A DNA stretch of 5,007 nt, from NCBI GenBank assembly GCA_017627115.1, contig JAGAHK010000147.1:1-5007 (forward strand), read 5' to 3'. This document shows, one piece after another, positions 1 through 5,007 of this stretch. A program made the translations under genes and the position numbers. Source of the stretch: Bacillota bacterium. GTDB taxonomy: Bacteria; Bacillota; Clostridia; Lachnospirales; CAG-274. The first letter of the stretch is position 1; every line of letters begins with the position of its first letter. The notes beneath the pieces are model-generated. The model saw nothing but the letters and a program-made list of their open reading frames with translations. It did no database searches and was not told the DNA's origin.

Positions 1-5
1 AAAAC

Positions 6-58
6 TGTATATTATATGCTTTTCGCCGGGACGGACGGGGCGTAAGCAAAAATATACA
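6..58 (+). promoter_or_regulatory. Nested hairpin in the leader of the prepilin gene
   Basis: Three stems nest inside each other just upstream of the prepilin ribosome site. TGTATATT (6-13) pairs with AATATACA (51-58), TGCTT (17-21) pairs with AAGCA (44-48), and CGCC (24-27) pairs with GGCG (39-42). Only small internal loops separate them (ATA/AA and TT/T), and the G-rich apical loop is 28-38. That gives 17 base pairs in register, more than I expect by chance. There is no T-run after it, so it is not an intrinsic terminator. It may be a translational control or mRNA-stabilising element. I do not recognise it as a known riboswitch, and it lacks the GEMM-I c-di-GMP core. The function is inference. 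Confidence 0.45.
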
Positions 59-72
59 TTGGGGGTGTTAGT

Positions 73-948
73 ATGAAACTTAAAGAAAACTTAATAAACC
101 GTGCTTTCCGAAGGGCAAAAGAGAACTCACAAAAAGGCTTTTCGCTTATGGAAATGATCGTTTCCATTACGATAATGACCGTGCTTCTGGGTGCACTTAT
201 ACCGCAGACAACCGTTTATATTGATAAAGCAAACAAGATCTCGGATGTTATGACGGCATCATCTATTTATAATGCTGCTATTACGCTTTTGGCAGATGAA
301 ACACGCTATGCCATACCGAATGATGCCGGAAAATACGGCGGCGGTGCAGCGGGCACACTCAAAACATACTATGAACTTACACATATGGGCAGTAATACCA
401 GTGTACGGCAGAAAGTAACTGCAAAGTGTGACGGTGAGGTCGAAGGTCCCTATGTTATAACACCTATTTGTATGACTATTTATTTCAAACAAAATGGTAT
501 GGCAGATCCTAATCTTTCAAGGGCAAATCACGGCACGGCATATCTTCAGTTCCAGACTGCAGGCCAGAAAGAAGCAACATTCTTTGTTGAAGAACTGAAT
601 AATCTGCTTTCAAACAGAAAGCTTGGTGTTCGTTCAAGAAAGCCGGAAATAGCCGAGATGGTTGCACATAAAATATCACAGCTCAAGTCTTATCCGAGAA
701 ACTATGCCGATAAAACCGATGCACAGATAATGGCGCGTTCCGCATCAGACTATACATATACGACAGGCAGCAGGCGCTTTACCGATTTCAAAGACGAGAT
801 TAACAGATTTGTCATCTGTTATCGTTCCATAAGTCCTGCAAGGTTTGAGATATGGTCGGGTCCCTCCGATCTTAAAACAGGCAGCGGCAGTGACCAGTCT
901 GTTCCGGTATACCGTGTATGGCCCGATCCCGATGATGTATACAAATAA
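73..948 (+). CDS. Type IV prepilin-like protein (prepilin-type N-terminal cleavage/methylation domain)
   Basis: This is a 291-residue exported protein with a class III (prepilin) signal. It has a basic leader of 22 residues ending KG, then FSLMEM, with mature Phe at 23 and the hallmark Glu at mature position 5 (E27). One hydrophobic helix follows (about 25-43, ending at P44). A prepilin peptidase would cut after G22 and N-methylate F23, and the protein would then join a type IV pilus or a type II-like pseudopilus. The remaining ~245 residues form a polar head that I cannot assign to a named family. It has three cysteines (C119, C133, C249) and an acidic, proline-rich C-terminus (WPDPDD). The leader is longer than the 5-10 residues of classic type IVa pilins. 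The start is supported by GGGGG (61-65) 7 nt upstream, and an in-frame TAA at 43-45 limits any extension. The size fits a minor or accessory pilin rather than a small major pilin. No other pilus gene lies in the window, so the assembly system must be to the left or elsewhere. Confidence 0.85.
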   Translation: MKLKENLINRAFRRAKENSQKGFSLMEMIVSITIMTVLLGALIPQTTVYIDKANKISDVMTASSIYNAAITLLADETRYAIPNDAGKYGGGAAGTLKTYYELTHMGSNTSVRQKVTAKCDGEVEGPYVITPICMTIYFKQNGMADPNLSRANHGTAYLQFQTAGQKEATFFVEELNNLLSNRKLGVRSRKPEIAEMVAHKISQLKSYPRNYADKTDAQIMARSASDYTYTTGSRRFTDFKDEINRFVICYRSISPARFEIWSGPSDLKTGSGSDQSVPVYRVWPDPDDVYK

Positions 949-1006
949 AAAAAGAGTGAGTTCCTTTCGGAACATCACCCGCGTAATTATAAAAAAAGAG
1001 TGAGTT
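945..1006. repeat. 18-bp exact direct repeat (945-962 and 989-1006)
   Basis: The sequence ATAAAAAAAGAGTGAGTT occurs at 945-962 and again at 989-1006, 44 bp apart. Each copy forms the left arm and A-run of one of the two terminator hairpins. The 3' arm at 1012-1026 could pair with either copy, so two mutually exclusive hairpins are possible. The arrangement suggests local duplication of a terminator arm followed by divergence. Confidence 0.85.
947..978 (-). terminator. Second minus-strand intrinsic terminator, after the rubrerythrin gene
   Basis: On the minus strand the hairpin formed by 956-964 and 969-978 closes with a GAAA tetraloop. Its inner stem is GTTCC/GGAAC, the outer stem is GTGA/TCAC, and there is one bulged base at 974. 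It is followed by CTC and seven Ts (953-947). On the plus strand the same hairpin has no T-run, so it would act only on leftward transcripts. It lies behind the bidirectional terminator at 991-1026 and so acts as a backup. Its T-run overlaps the last bases of the prepilin stop codon. Confidence 0.7.
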
Positions 1007-1026
1007 TAAAAACTCACTCTTTTTTT
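991..1026. terminator. Bidirectional intrinsic terminator between the convergent prepilin and rubrerythrin genes
   Basis: AGAGTGAG (997-1004) pairs with CTCACTCT (1013-1020), and the arms extend into TT/AA inside and A7/T7 outside. The result is an almost perfect palindrome with loop TAAA (1007-1010). A T-run follows the stem on both strands: 1020-1026 on plus, and the complement of 991-997 on minus. It ends the prepilin transcript rightward and the rubrerythrin transcript leftward. The rubrerythrin stop is only 13 nt away. Confidence 0.93.
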
Positions 1027-1038
1027 GAATCAAAAGCA

Positions 1039-1581
1039 TTATTTAAAATATCTGTTTAACAAGCCGTTGAATGCGCAGCCGTGTCTTGCCTCGTCCTTTG
1101 CCATTTCGTGAACGGTGTCGTGGATAGCGTCAAGATTAAGTGCCTTTGCGCGCTTTGCAAGGTCAAGCTTGCCTGCTGTTGCGCCGTTTTCTGCCATAAC
1201 ACGCATTTCAAGGTTTTTCTTTGTGGATGCGGTAACAACTTCGCCCAGAAGCTCTGCAAACTTTGCAGCGTGCTCTGCTTCCTCGAAAGCAATGCGCTTG
1301 TAAGCCTCGGCAACTTCGGGATAGCCTTCGCGGTCTGCCTGGCGGCTCATTGCAAGGTACATACCTACTTCGGAACATTCACCGTTGAAGTTGTTGCGCA
1401 GATCGTCGATAATATCCTGCGGAAGACCGTCGCAGATGCCTACTCTGTGTTCGTCAGCCCATGAAAGCTCGCCTTTCTGTTCCTCAAACTTTGATGCGGG
1501 AGCGCCGCACTGTGGGCACTTTTCGGGAGGACAGTCGCCTTCGTGAACATATCCGCAGATGATACATACAAATTTTTTCAT
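1039..1581 (-). CDS. Reverse rubrerythrin (N-terminal rubredoxin, C-terminal diiron domain)
   Basis: This is a 180-residue cytosoplasmic peroxidase. Residues 1-35 form a rubredoxin-like centre with two iron-binding pairs, C6-x-x-C9-G and C22-x-x-C25-G. Residues about 55-180 form a ferritin-like four-helix domain. Its likely diiron ligands are E68/E71 in the first helix, E101-x-x-H104 in the EEAEHA motif, E125 or E131, and E164-x-x-H167 in DEARH. The rubredoxin part sits at the N-terminus, the reverse of classical rubrerythrin; this is the arrangement called reverse rubrerythrin in clostridia. There such proteins reduce hydrogen peroxide with electrons from NAD(P)H via electron-transfer partners. 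The family identity is clear; the exact partners here are inferred. The start has AGGAGG (1591-1596) 9 nt upstream. The gene is monocistronic, with its own promoter, a Fur/PerR-like box and two terminators. Extra cysteines (C17, C50, C69, C169) lie outside the rubredoxin pairs. Confidence 0.93.
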   Translation of the reverse strand: MKKFVCIICGYVHEGDCPPEKCPQCGAPASKFEEQKGELSWADEHRVGICDGLPQDIIDDLRNNFNGECSEVGMYLAMSRQADREGYPEVAEAYKRIAFEEAEHAAKFAELLGEVVTASTKKNLEMRVMAENGATAGKLDLAKRAKALNLDAIHDTVHEMAKDEARHGCAFNGLLNRYFK

Positions 1582-1657
1582 AATAATATACCTCCTAAAA
1601 ATAAATTTCAGTCCAAAGGAAAACGGTAGGGGTAGTGTGTTTTCACAATGGGCTATT

Positions 1658-1673
1658 TGATAATAATTATTAT
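1658..1673. promoter_or_regulatory. Fur/PerR-family operator (7-1-7 box)
   Basis: TGATAATAATTATTA (1658-1672) matches the Fur consensus TGATAATNATTATCA at all defined positions but one, and the PerR consensus TTATAATNATTATAA with two differences. It contains a perfect 14-bp palindrome, ATAATAATTATTAT (1660-1673). It lies at about +7 to +22 relative to the predicted rubrerythrin start of transcription, a place where a bound repressor would block transcription. PerR control of reverse rubrerythrin genes is known in clostridia, so PerR is the better guess. Sequence alone does not separate PerR from Fur or Zur. Confidence 0.75.
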
Positions 1674-1685
1674 TTACATAATGCT

Positions 1686-1714
1686 ATTATAACTTAATAA
1701 GCCGATTTTGTCAA
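1686..1714 (-). promoter_or_regulatory. Sigma-A promoter of the rubrerythrin gene
   Basis: Read on the minus strand, a perfect TTGACA (complement of 1709-1714) and a perfect TATAAT (complement of 1686-1691) are separated by exactly 17 bp. The predicted transcription start is near 1679, giving an untranslated leader of about 98 nt. A promoter this strong needs repression, which fits the operator lying directly downstream. Confidence 0.9.
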
Positions 1715-1794
1715 TAGGTTTTGAAAAAATAAACATAATTCGACATGCAAAAAAATATTTTTTATAAAATTTTTCCTATTTTGTAAACAAGTGT

Positions 1795-1822
1795 TTGATT
1801 TTTTTTGGTTATGTGGTATAAT
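1795..1822 (+). promoter_or_regulatory. Sigma-A promoter of glgB with extended -10
   Basis: TTGATT (1795-1800) and a perfect TATAAT (1817-1822) are separated by 16 bp. The bases before the -10 are TGG, giving the TGn extended -10 motif. The predicted start is a G near 1829, leaving a leader of about 160 nt before glgB. The region upstream (about 1715-1794) is very AT-rich with A- and T-tracts, including the palindrome at 1750-1763, and may act as an UP element. An inverted repeat AAACA-AG-TGTTT (1785-1796) abuts the -35 and could be an operator, but I cannot name a regulator. Confidence 0.8.
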
Positions 1823-1823
1823 A

Positions 1824-1897
1824 TAAACGGGAGAGAGAATAAAAAGCTTGCTTTTTAGGCTCGACCCCGTTTAACGAGGCGAAATCGAAGATTTCGT
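1824..1897 (+). promoter_or_regulatory. Structured 5' leader of glgB
   Basis: Several hairpins are packed into the start of the glgB leader. AAAAAG/CTTTTT with loop CTTG occupies 1841-1856. CTCG (1860-1863) can pair with CGAG (1875-1878). CGAAATC (1880-1886) pairs with GATTTCG (1890-1896) around a GAA loop. In addition TAAACGGG (1824-1831) is an 8-bp inverted partner of CCCGTTTA (1866-1873), enclosing the first hairpin and competing with the second. If transcription starts near 1829, only GGG/CCC of that outer stem is in the RNA. No stem is followed directly by a T-run, so a simple attenuator is not evident. It may be a riboswitch-like or stability element, or a dispersed intergenic repeat. 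I do not recognise the family. The rest of the leader (1898-1974) is AT-rich with no clear structure. Confidence 0.45.
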
Positions 1898-1989
1898 GGA
1901 GATTATGGCATAAAGAAATGTATATGAATTGTTTTTTGCATTACTATCAGGAAATTTATCTATTATAAATACATAAAGGGGGCATACAA

Positions 1990-4197
1990 ATGCTAACAAC
2001 AGTAAAAATGAACGAATTGAAACAGATCGTAGATGCGTCTTTCGGCGATCCTCATCAGATACTCGGTATGCACGAGTTTGTTACGGACGATAAGGAGTGT
2101 ATAGTTGTCCGTGCCTTTATACCCCAGGCGGAGAGCGTTACGGTCGTTGACGATGCTTTTTCGTCGCGCCGTTACGAAATGGATATGGTGCATACGGACG
2201 GCTTTTTTGAATGTGTTATCGAGGACAGAAAAAAATGGTTCAGATATAAACTTGATATAAAGGGCAAAAGCGGCGATTCATGGGAGACTTATGATGCCTA
2301 TTCCTTTATGCCCACAATAAACGAAACGGATATATACCTTTTCAACCAGGGCACCAATTACGAAATATACAATATTCTGGGCGCAAACCCCAAGACAGTT
2401 GACGGTATCGACGGTGTGGCATTCGGTGTATGGGCGCCCAATGCAAGGCGTGTCAGCGTAATAGGCGAGTTCAACTCATGGGACGGCAGACGTCATGCAA
2501 TGCGTATGCTCCAAAGCTCGGGCATATGGGAGATATTTATTCCGGGTCTCTGCGACCTTGACAACTACAAATTCGAGATAAAGGCTTCTAACGGCGCTAT
2601 TATCCAGAAACAGGATCCCTACGGCAAGTTTGCCGAACTGCGCCCCAGCACATCTTCGCTTATTTTCGATATAAACAAGCACCAATGGAACGATGCGGGC
2701 TGGTATGAAGAACTTAAAAACAAGGATAAATTCAATGTGCCGATGAATATTTACGAGGTACATCTCGGTTCGTGGAAGAGGGCGGATGACGAGGACAACC
2801 GCTTCCTTACCTATCTTGAACTTGCAGACCAGCTTATTCCCTATGTTAAGGAAATGGGTTATACACATATTGAGCTGCTTCCCGTTGAGGAACATCCCTA
2901 TGACGGTTCGTGGGGCTATCAGGTAACGGGCTATTATGCGCCCACAAGCCGCTACGGCAACCCCGACGAGTTTATGACCTTTGTAGATAAGTGCCATCAG
3001 GCAGGCATAGGCGTTTTCCTTGACTGGGTGCCTGCGCACTTCCCAAAAGATGCGCATGGTCTTGCACGCTTCGACGGCTCCGCTCTCTATGAGCATGAGG
3101 ACCCGCGTCAGGGTGAACATCCCGAATGGGGTACACTTATCTACAACTTCGGCAGAAACGAGGTAAAGAACTTCCTTATCGCAAATGCGCTGTTCTGGAT
3201 AGAAAAATACCATATCGACGGTCTGCGTGTGGATGCCGTTTCTTCCATGCTCTATCTCAACTACGCAAAAGAGGACGGACAGTGGGTAGCCAATAAGTAC
3301 GGCGGTTCCGACAATCTCGATGCCATAGAGTTTTTGAAACACCTTAACTCCATTATTGCACAGAGAGATCCGCTTGCGCATATGATAGCGGAGGAATCGA
3401 CTTCGTGGCCGTATATTACAAAGCCTGCCGAGAATGACGGTCTCGGTTTTACATTAAAGTGGAATATGGGCTGGATGAACGATTTTCTTGAATATATGGA
3501 AAAGGATCCCGTTTACAGAAAATATCACCACAATAACCTTACTTTCGGTATGGTCTATGCTTATACGGAAAAGTTTATTCTTGTACTGAGCCATGACGAG
3601 GTTGTACACGGCAAAAAGTCCATGCTCGACAAAATGCCGGGCGACCTTTGGCAGAAGTTTGCGAACCTGCGTGCCGCATACGGCTTTATGTTCGGCTTCC
3701 CGGGTAAAAAACTGCTGTTTATGGGCGGTGAGTTCGGCCAGTTCATAGAGTGGAACGAAAAACGTCCGCTTGATTGGTTCCTGCTTGAATACCAGCATCA
3801 TCAGACCATGCTTGACTATGTGAAATATCTTAACCGCATCTACCTTGACAACGAAGCTTTCTGGTCAAAGGATTTTGAGGGCGAGGGTTTTGAGTGGATA
3901 GATGCAAATGACGGCGAAAGAAGTATATACTCCTTTATCAGAAAGGGCAGGAAAAAGGACGATACCCTTGTTATCATCTGCAATTTCACGCCCAACACAT
4001 ATGAGGAGTTTAAAATGGGTATGCCTTTTGAAGCGACATGGCATGAGATACTCAACTCCGATGCAGTAGAATTCGGCGGCAGCGGCGTGACGAACCCCAA
4101 CCCGTTCTATACACAAAAGAGCGAGTCCCATGGCAGAGAAAACAGCATAACACTGCGCCTTCCGCCTTTGAGTGTCGTAGTGCTTAAAAGCTGGTAA
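1990..4197 (+). CDS. glgB: 1,4-alpha-glucan branching enzyme (GH13)
   Basis: This cytoplasmic enzyme cuts alpha-1,4 glucan chains and reattaches the piece by an alpha-1,6 bond, making branch points in glycogen. It has 735 residues, close to the 728 of E. coli GlgB, so it is full length. An N-terminal module covers about 1-110. A CBM48 domain covers about 115-230 (AFGVWAPNA, GEFNSWDGR, then DPYGK at 209-213). A GH13 catalytic barrel runs from about 250 to 610 (NIYEVHLGSW, LPVEEHPYDGSWGYQ), followed by a C-terminal beta domain. The conserved GH13 regions are all present: DWVPAHF (345-351), GLRVDAV with nucleophile D415, AEES with acid/base E468, and SHDEVVHGK with D536. The spacing of the three catalytic residues equals that of E. 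coli D405, E458 and D526. The start has AGGGGG (1977-1982) 7 nt upstream. No glgA, glgC or glgP lies beside it here. It heads a transcription unit with the two small genes behind it. Confidence 0.98.
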   Translation: MLTTVKMNELKQIVDASFGDPHQILGMHEFVTDDKECIVVRAFIPQAESVTVVDDAFSSRRYEMDMVHTDGFFECVIEDRKKWFRYKLDIKGKSGDSWETYDAYSFMPTINETDIYLFNQGTNYEIYNILGANPKTVDGIDGVAFGVWAPNARRVSVIGEFNSWDGRRHAMRMLQSSGIWEIFIPGLCDLDNYKFEIKASNGAIIQKQDPYGKFAELRPSTSSLIFDINKHQWNDAGWYEELKNKDKFNVPMNIYEVHLGSWKRADDEDNRFLTYLELADQLIPYVKEMGYTHIELLPVEEHPYDGSWGYQVTGYYAPTSRYGNPDEFMTFVDKCHQAGIGVFLDWVPAHFPKDAHGLARFDGSALYEHEDPRQGEHPEWGTLIYNFGRNEVKNFLIANALFWIEKYHIDGLRVDAVSSMLYLNYAKEDGQWVANKYGGSDNLDAIEFLKHLNSIIAQRDPLAHMIAEESTSWPYITKPAENDGLGFTLKWNMGWMNDFLEYMEKDPVYRKYHHNNLTFGMVYAYTEKFILVLSHDEVVHGKKSMLDKMPGDLWQKFANLRAAYGFMFGFPGKKLLFMGGEFGQFIEWNEKRPLDWFLLEYQHHQTMLDYVKYLNRIYLDNEAFWSKDFEGEGFEWIDANDGERSIYSFIRKGRKKDDTLVIICNFTPNTYEEFKMGMPFEATWHEILNSDAVEFGGSGVTNPNPFYTQKSESHGRENSITLRLPPLSVVVLKSW

Positions 4198-4203
4198 AAG
4201 CCT

Positions 4204-4731
4204 ATGAGAACATTTTTGGAAAGATCACAGCCTTTTTGGGCAAGGGTGATAGAGTTTGCGTTTTACAGCTTCTGCGGCTGGTCATATGAAATGGTCGCAG
4301 AGGGCATACTTGCGGGTCACCTGGTCGAACGCGGATATCTGCATCTGCCTATGTGTGTTATATACGGCTTTTTCTCGATAGTGGTATTGCAGGTGTTCAA
4401 ACCGCAGAAACATAAGCCTGCGGCGGTATTCTTTTTGAGTATGGCGATAGTGACCGTTATGGAATATCTCAGCGCCCTGCTTATAGAAGCCGTGCTGCAC
4501 AGAAAACTCTGGGATTATTCACGCTGGATATGCAACTTGCATGGCAGGGTATCCCTTATAAGCAGCCTTATTTTCGGTACCGCCTGCGTTGCAATGGTAT
4601 TTTGGTCTCATCCCTTGCTCAACAGAGTATTGAATAGGAAAAAATACTGTGGGGCAGTGTTCTGTGCAGGTTTTCTGCTGCTTGCCGCCATTGTGTGCGA
4701 TGCGGTGATAACCTCGCTTGGTATTGCGTAA
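4204..4731 (+). CDS. PF06541-family membrane protein (putative ABC-transporter type IV / CmpB-like)
   Basis: This is a 175-residue integral membrane protein of unknown function. Five hydrophobic segments are visible at about 11-32, 46-65, 73-97, 116-138 and 148-175. The conserved pattern of the family is present: FYSFCGWSYE (20-29), RGYLHLPMCVIYGF (43-56), then E87 with S90 and E95, WDYS (103-106), NLHGR (111-115) and SLIFG (121-125). The family name suggests an ABC-transporter link, but no ATPase gene is near and the role is not established. The ATG follows the glgB stop by 6 nt with no convincing ribosome site, so translation is probably coupled to glgB. The next in-frame Met (residue 30) would remove the first helix and the conserved GWSYE, so the early start is right. 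Clustering with glgB need not mean a role in glycogen metabolism. Confidence 0.82.
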   Translation: MRTFLERSQPFWARVIEFAFYSFCGWSYEMVAEGILAGHLVERGYLHLPMCVIYGFFSIVVLQVFKPQKHKPAAVFFLSMAIVTVMEYLSALLIEAVLHRKLWDYSRWICNLHGRVSLISSLIFGTACVAMVFWSHPLLNRVLNRKKYCGAVFCAGFLLLAAIVCDAVITSLGIA

Positions 4732-4735
4732 ATGC

Positions 4736-4743
4736 AAAGGAGG
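4736..4743 (+). promoter_or_regulatory. Strong ribosome binding site of the 36-codon gene
   Basis: AAAGGAGG is a near-perfect anti-16S match, 5 nt before ATG 4749. It settles the start of the small gene. It argues against the longer reading frame that opens at ATG 4732, whose start lies before this site and has no ribosome site of its own. Confidence 0.85.
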
Positions 4744-4748
4744 ACAAA

Positions 4749-4859
4749 ATGGATTGGAATAATAACGGCAAAGATGATATGTTTGACTCCTATATGGACT
4801 ATATGCTTGCAACCAACGTGTTTGACAAGGATGAAGATGATGAAGACGAGGACGAATGA
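4749..4859 (+). CDS. 36-aa highly acidic protein with an EF-hand/dockerin-like calcium loop
   Basis: This small gene was found by eye from its excellent ribosome site; it begins 17 nt after the stop of the membrane-protein gene. The peptide starts MDWNNNGKDDMFD. Residues 2-13 fit a 12-position EF-hand loop: D at 1, N at 3, N at 5, G at 6, D at 9 and D at 12. This is the type of loop used in dockerins and EF-hands to bind calcium. A short amphipathic stretch with M11, F12, Y15, M16, Y18, M19, L20, V24 and F25 follows. The tail (26-36) is almost purely Asp/Glu. In total 15 of 36 residues are acidic and only two are basic. There is no signal peptide or membrane segment, so it is probably cytoplasmic. 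A single loop without flanking helices is not a full EF-hand, so calcium binding is inference. It is probably cotranscribed with glgB and the membrane-protein gene. Its function is unknown. Confidence 0.72.
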   Translation: MDWNNNGKDDMFDSYMDYMLATNVFDKDEDDEDEDE

Positions 4860-4864
4860 GTCTC

Positions 4865-4897
4865 AAAAAAGAGGGTGTCGCATTAAGCTCCACCCTC
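4865..4897 (-). terminator. Intrinsic terminator for a leftward (minus-strand) transcript
   Basis: GAGGGTG (4871-4877) pairs with CACCCTC (4891-4897) around a 13-nt loop. Read on the minus strand the stem is followed at once by TTTTTT (complement of 4865-4870), a standard terminator. On the plus strand the stem is followed by TGGCG rather than T, so its main direction is leftward. This implies a minus-strand gene to the right. Confidence 0.75.
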
Positions 4898-4926
4898 TGG
4901 CGAAAAACAGGTTTTTCGCCAATTTT
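4898..4926. terminator. Strong hairpin, probable end of the glgB transcription unit
   Basis: TGGCGAAAAA (4898-4907) pairs with TTTTTCGCCA (4912-4921), with loop CAGG. The stem is long and perfect and starts at the base next to the preceding hairpin. On the plus strand it is followed by ATTTT (4922-4926), a short T-tract, so it may end the rightward glgB transcript with modest efficiency. On the minus strand it stands just ahead of the terminator at 4865-4897. Confidence 0.55.
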
Positions 4927-4953
4927 GCAGTCATACTGCGCGCCAGCAAGCTG

Positions 4954-5007
4954 TCACTTGATGCCTGTAAGGTTTGAAAAATCAAGTTTTTCTCCTCGGC
5001 GAAAACG
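4954..5007 (-). CDS. Probable C-terminal end of a convergent gene, cut by the window edge
   Basis: Read from the right edge on the minus strand, one frame gives RFRRGEKLDFSNLTGIK and then TGA at 4956-4954. The codons resemble those of neighbouring genes. A minus-strand terminator at 4865-4897 and small hairpins (for example GCAGT-CAT-ACTGC, 4927-4939) follow, as expected after a gene end. Only 17 residues are visible and I recognise no family. Another minus frame stays open further left, but it runs through both terminator hairpins and is less likely. Confidence 0.4.
   Translation of the reverse strand, partial: RFRRGEKLDFSNLTGIK

Noticed and set aside
1..45. Plus-strand frame KTVYYMLFAGTDGA ending at TAA 43-45, a possible tail of an upstream gene
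   Set aside because: Only 14 residues are visible, other frames are also open here, and the region forms a convincing nested hairpin. It could be real, but the window gives no way to decide.
1..72. c-di-GMP (GEMM-I) riboswitch before the prepilin gene
   Set aside because: GGGACG occurs in the loop, but the conserved GCACAGGGCAAACC-like half and the overall size are missing in the visible sequence.
1081..1464. 127-aa plus-strand frame, rich in Cys, opposite the rubrerythrin gene
   Set aside because: It is the complement of the rubrerythrin coding sequence; the high Cys and Val content is the mirror of Ala/Glu-rich helices.
1918..1968. 16-codon frame (MYMNCFLHYYQEIYLL) in the glgB leader, a possible leader peptide
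   Set aside because: No usable ribosome site stands at the right distance, there is no attenuator hairpin after it, and it shows no run of a regulatory amino acid.
2476..3381. 301-aa minus-strand frame inside glgB
   Set aside because: It is antisense to the catalytic domain of a clear GH13 enzyme, has no ribosome site, and its composition is that of a shadow frame.
4732..4977. 81-aa plus-strand frame starting in TAAATG at the end of the membrane-protein gene
   Set aside because: It has no ribosome site of its own, runs through two terminator hairpins, has an Arg/Lys/Thr-rich composition with no domain, and overlaps the far better 36-codon gene in another frame.

Overview
The window looks like chromosomal DNA from an anaerobic Gram-positive bacterium of class Clostridia, most likely Ruminococcus or a close relative. 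This is an inference. It rests on a reverse-order rubrerythrin, a PF06541-type membrane protein, strong AGGAGG-like ribosome sites, AT-rich promoters of sigma-A type, and a tiny protein with a dockerin/EF-hand-like loop. No transposase, CRISPR array, tRNA or rRNA is visible, and all complete genes read through without frameshift.

Layout. (1) At 73-948 (+) is a type IV prepilin-like protein. It is preceded by a nested hairpin (6-58) whose right arm ends just before the ribosome site. (2) At 947-1026 lies a compact block of tandem terminators between two convergent genes. It contains an 18-bp exact direct repeat, and one hairpin serves both strands. (3) At 1039-1581 (-) is a reverse rubrerythrin, a peroxide-detoxifying enzyme. 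It has a perfect consensus promoter and a Fur/PerR-like operator just downstream of the predicted transcription start. (4) At 1582-1989 is a 408-bp divergent control region: rubrerythrin promoter and operator on one side, an AT-rich spacer, then the glgB promoter and a structured leader of about 160 nt. (5) At 1990-4859 (+) is a three-gene run: glgB (glycogen branching enzyme), a five-helix membrane protein of the PF06541 family starting 6 nt after the glgB stop, and a previously uncalled 36-codon gene with a very good ribosome site that encodes an extremely acidic EF-hand-like peptide. (6) At 4865-5007 is a cluster of hairpins and probably the C-terminal end of a convergent minus-strand gene cut by the window edge.

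How it fits together. The window holds at least three independent transcription units: pilus/secretion surface structure, oxidative-stress defence, and glycogen metabolism plus membrane protein plus micro-protein. glgB stands apart from other glycogen genes here. The least ordinary items are the 36-aa acidic EF-hand-like protein, the structured glgB leader and the hairpin leader of the prepilin gene. I see no clear evidence of a wholly new multi-gene system.
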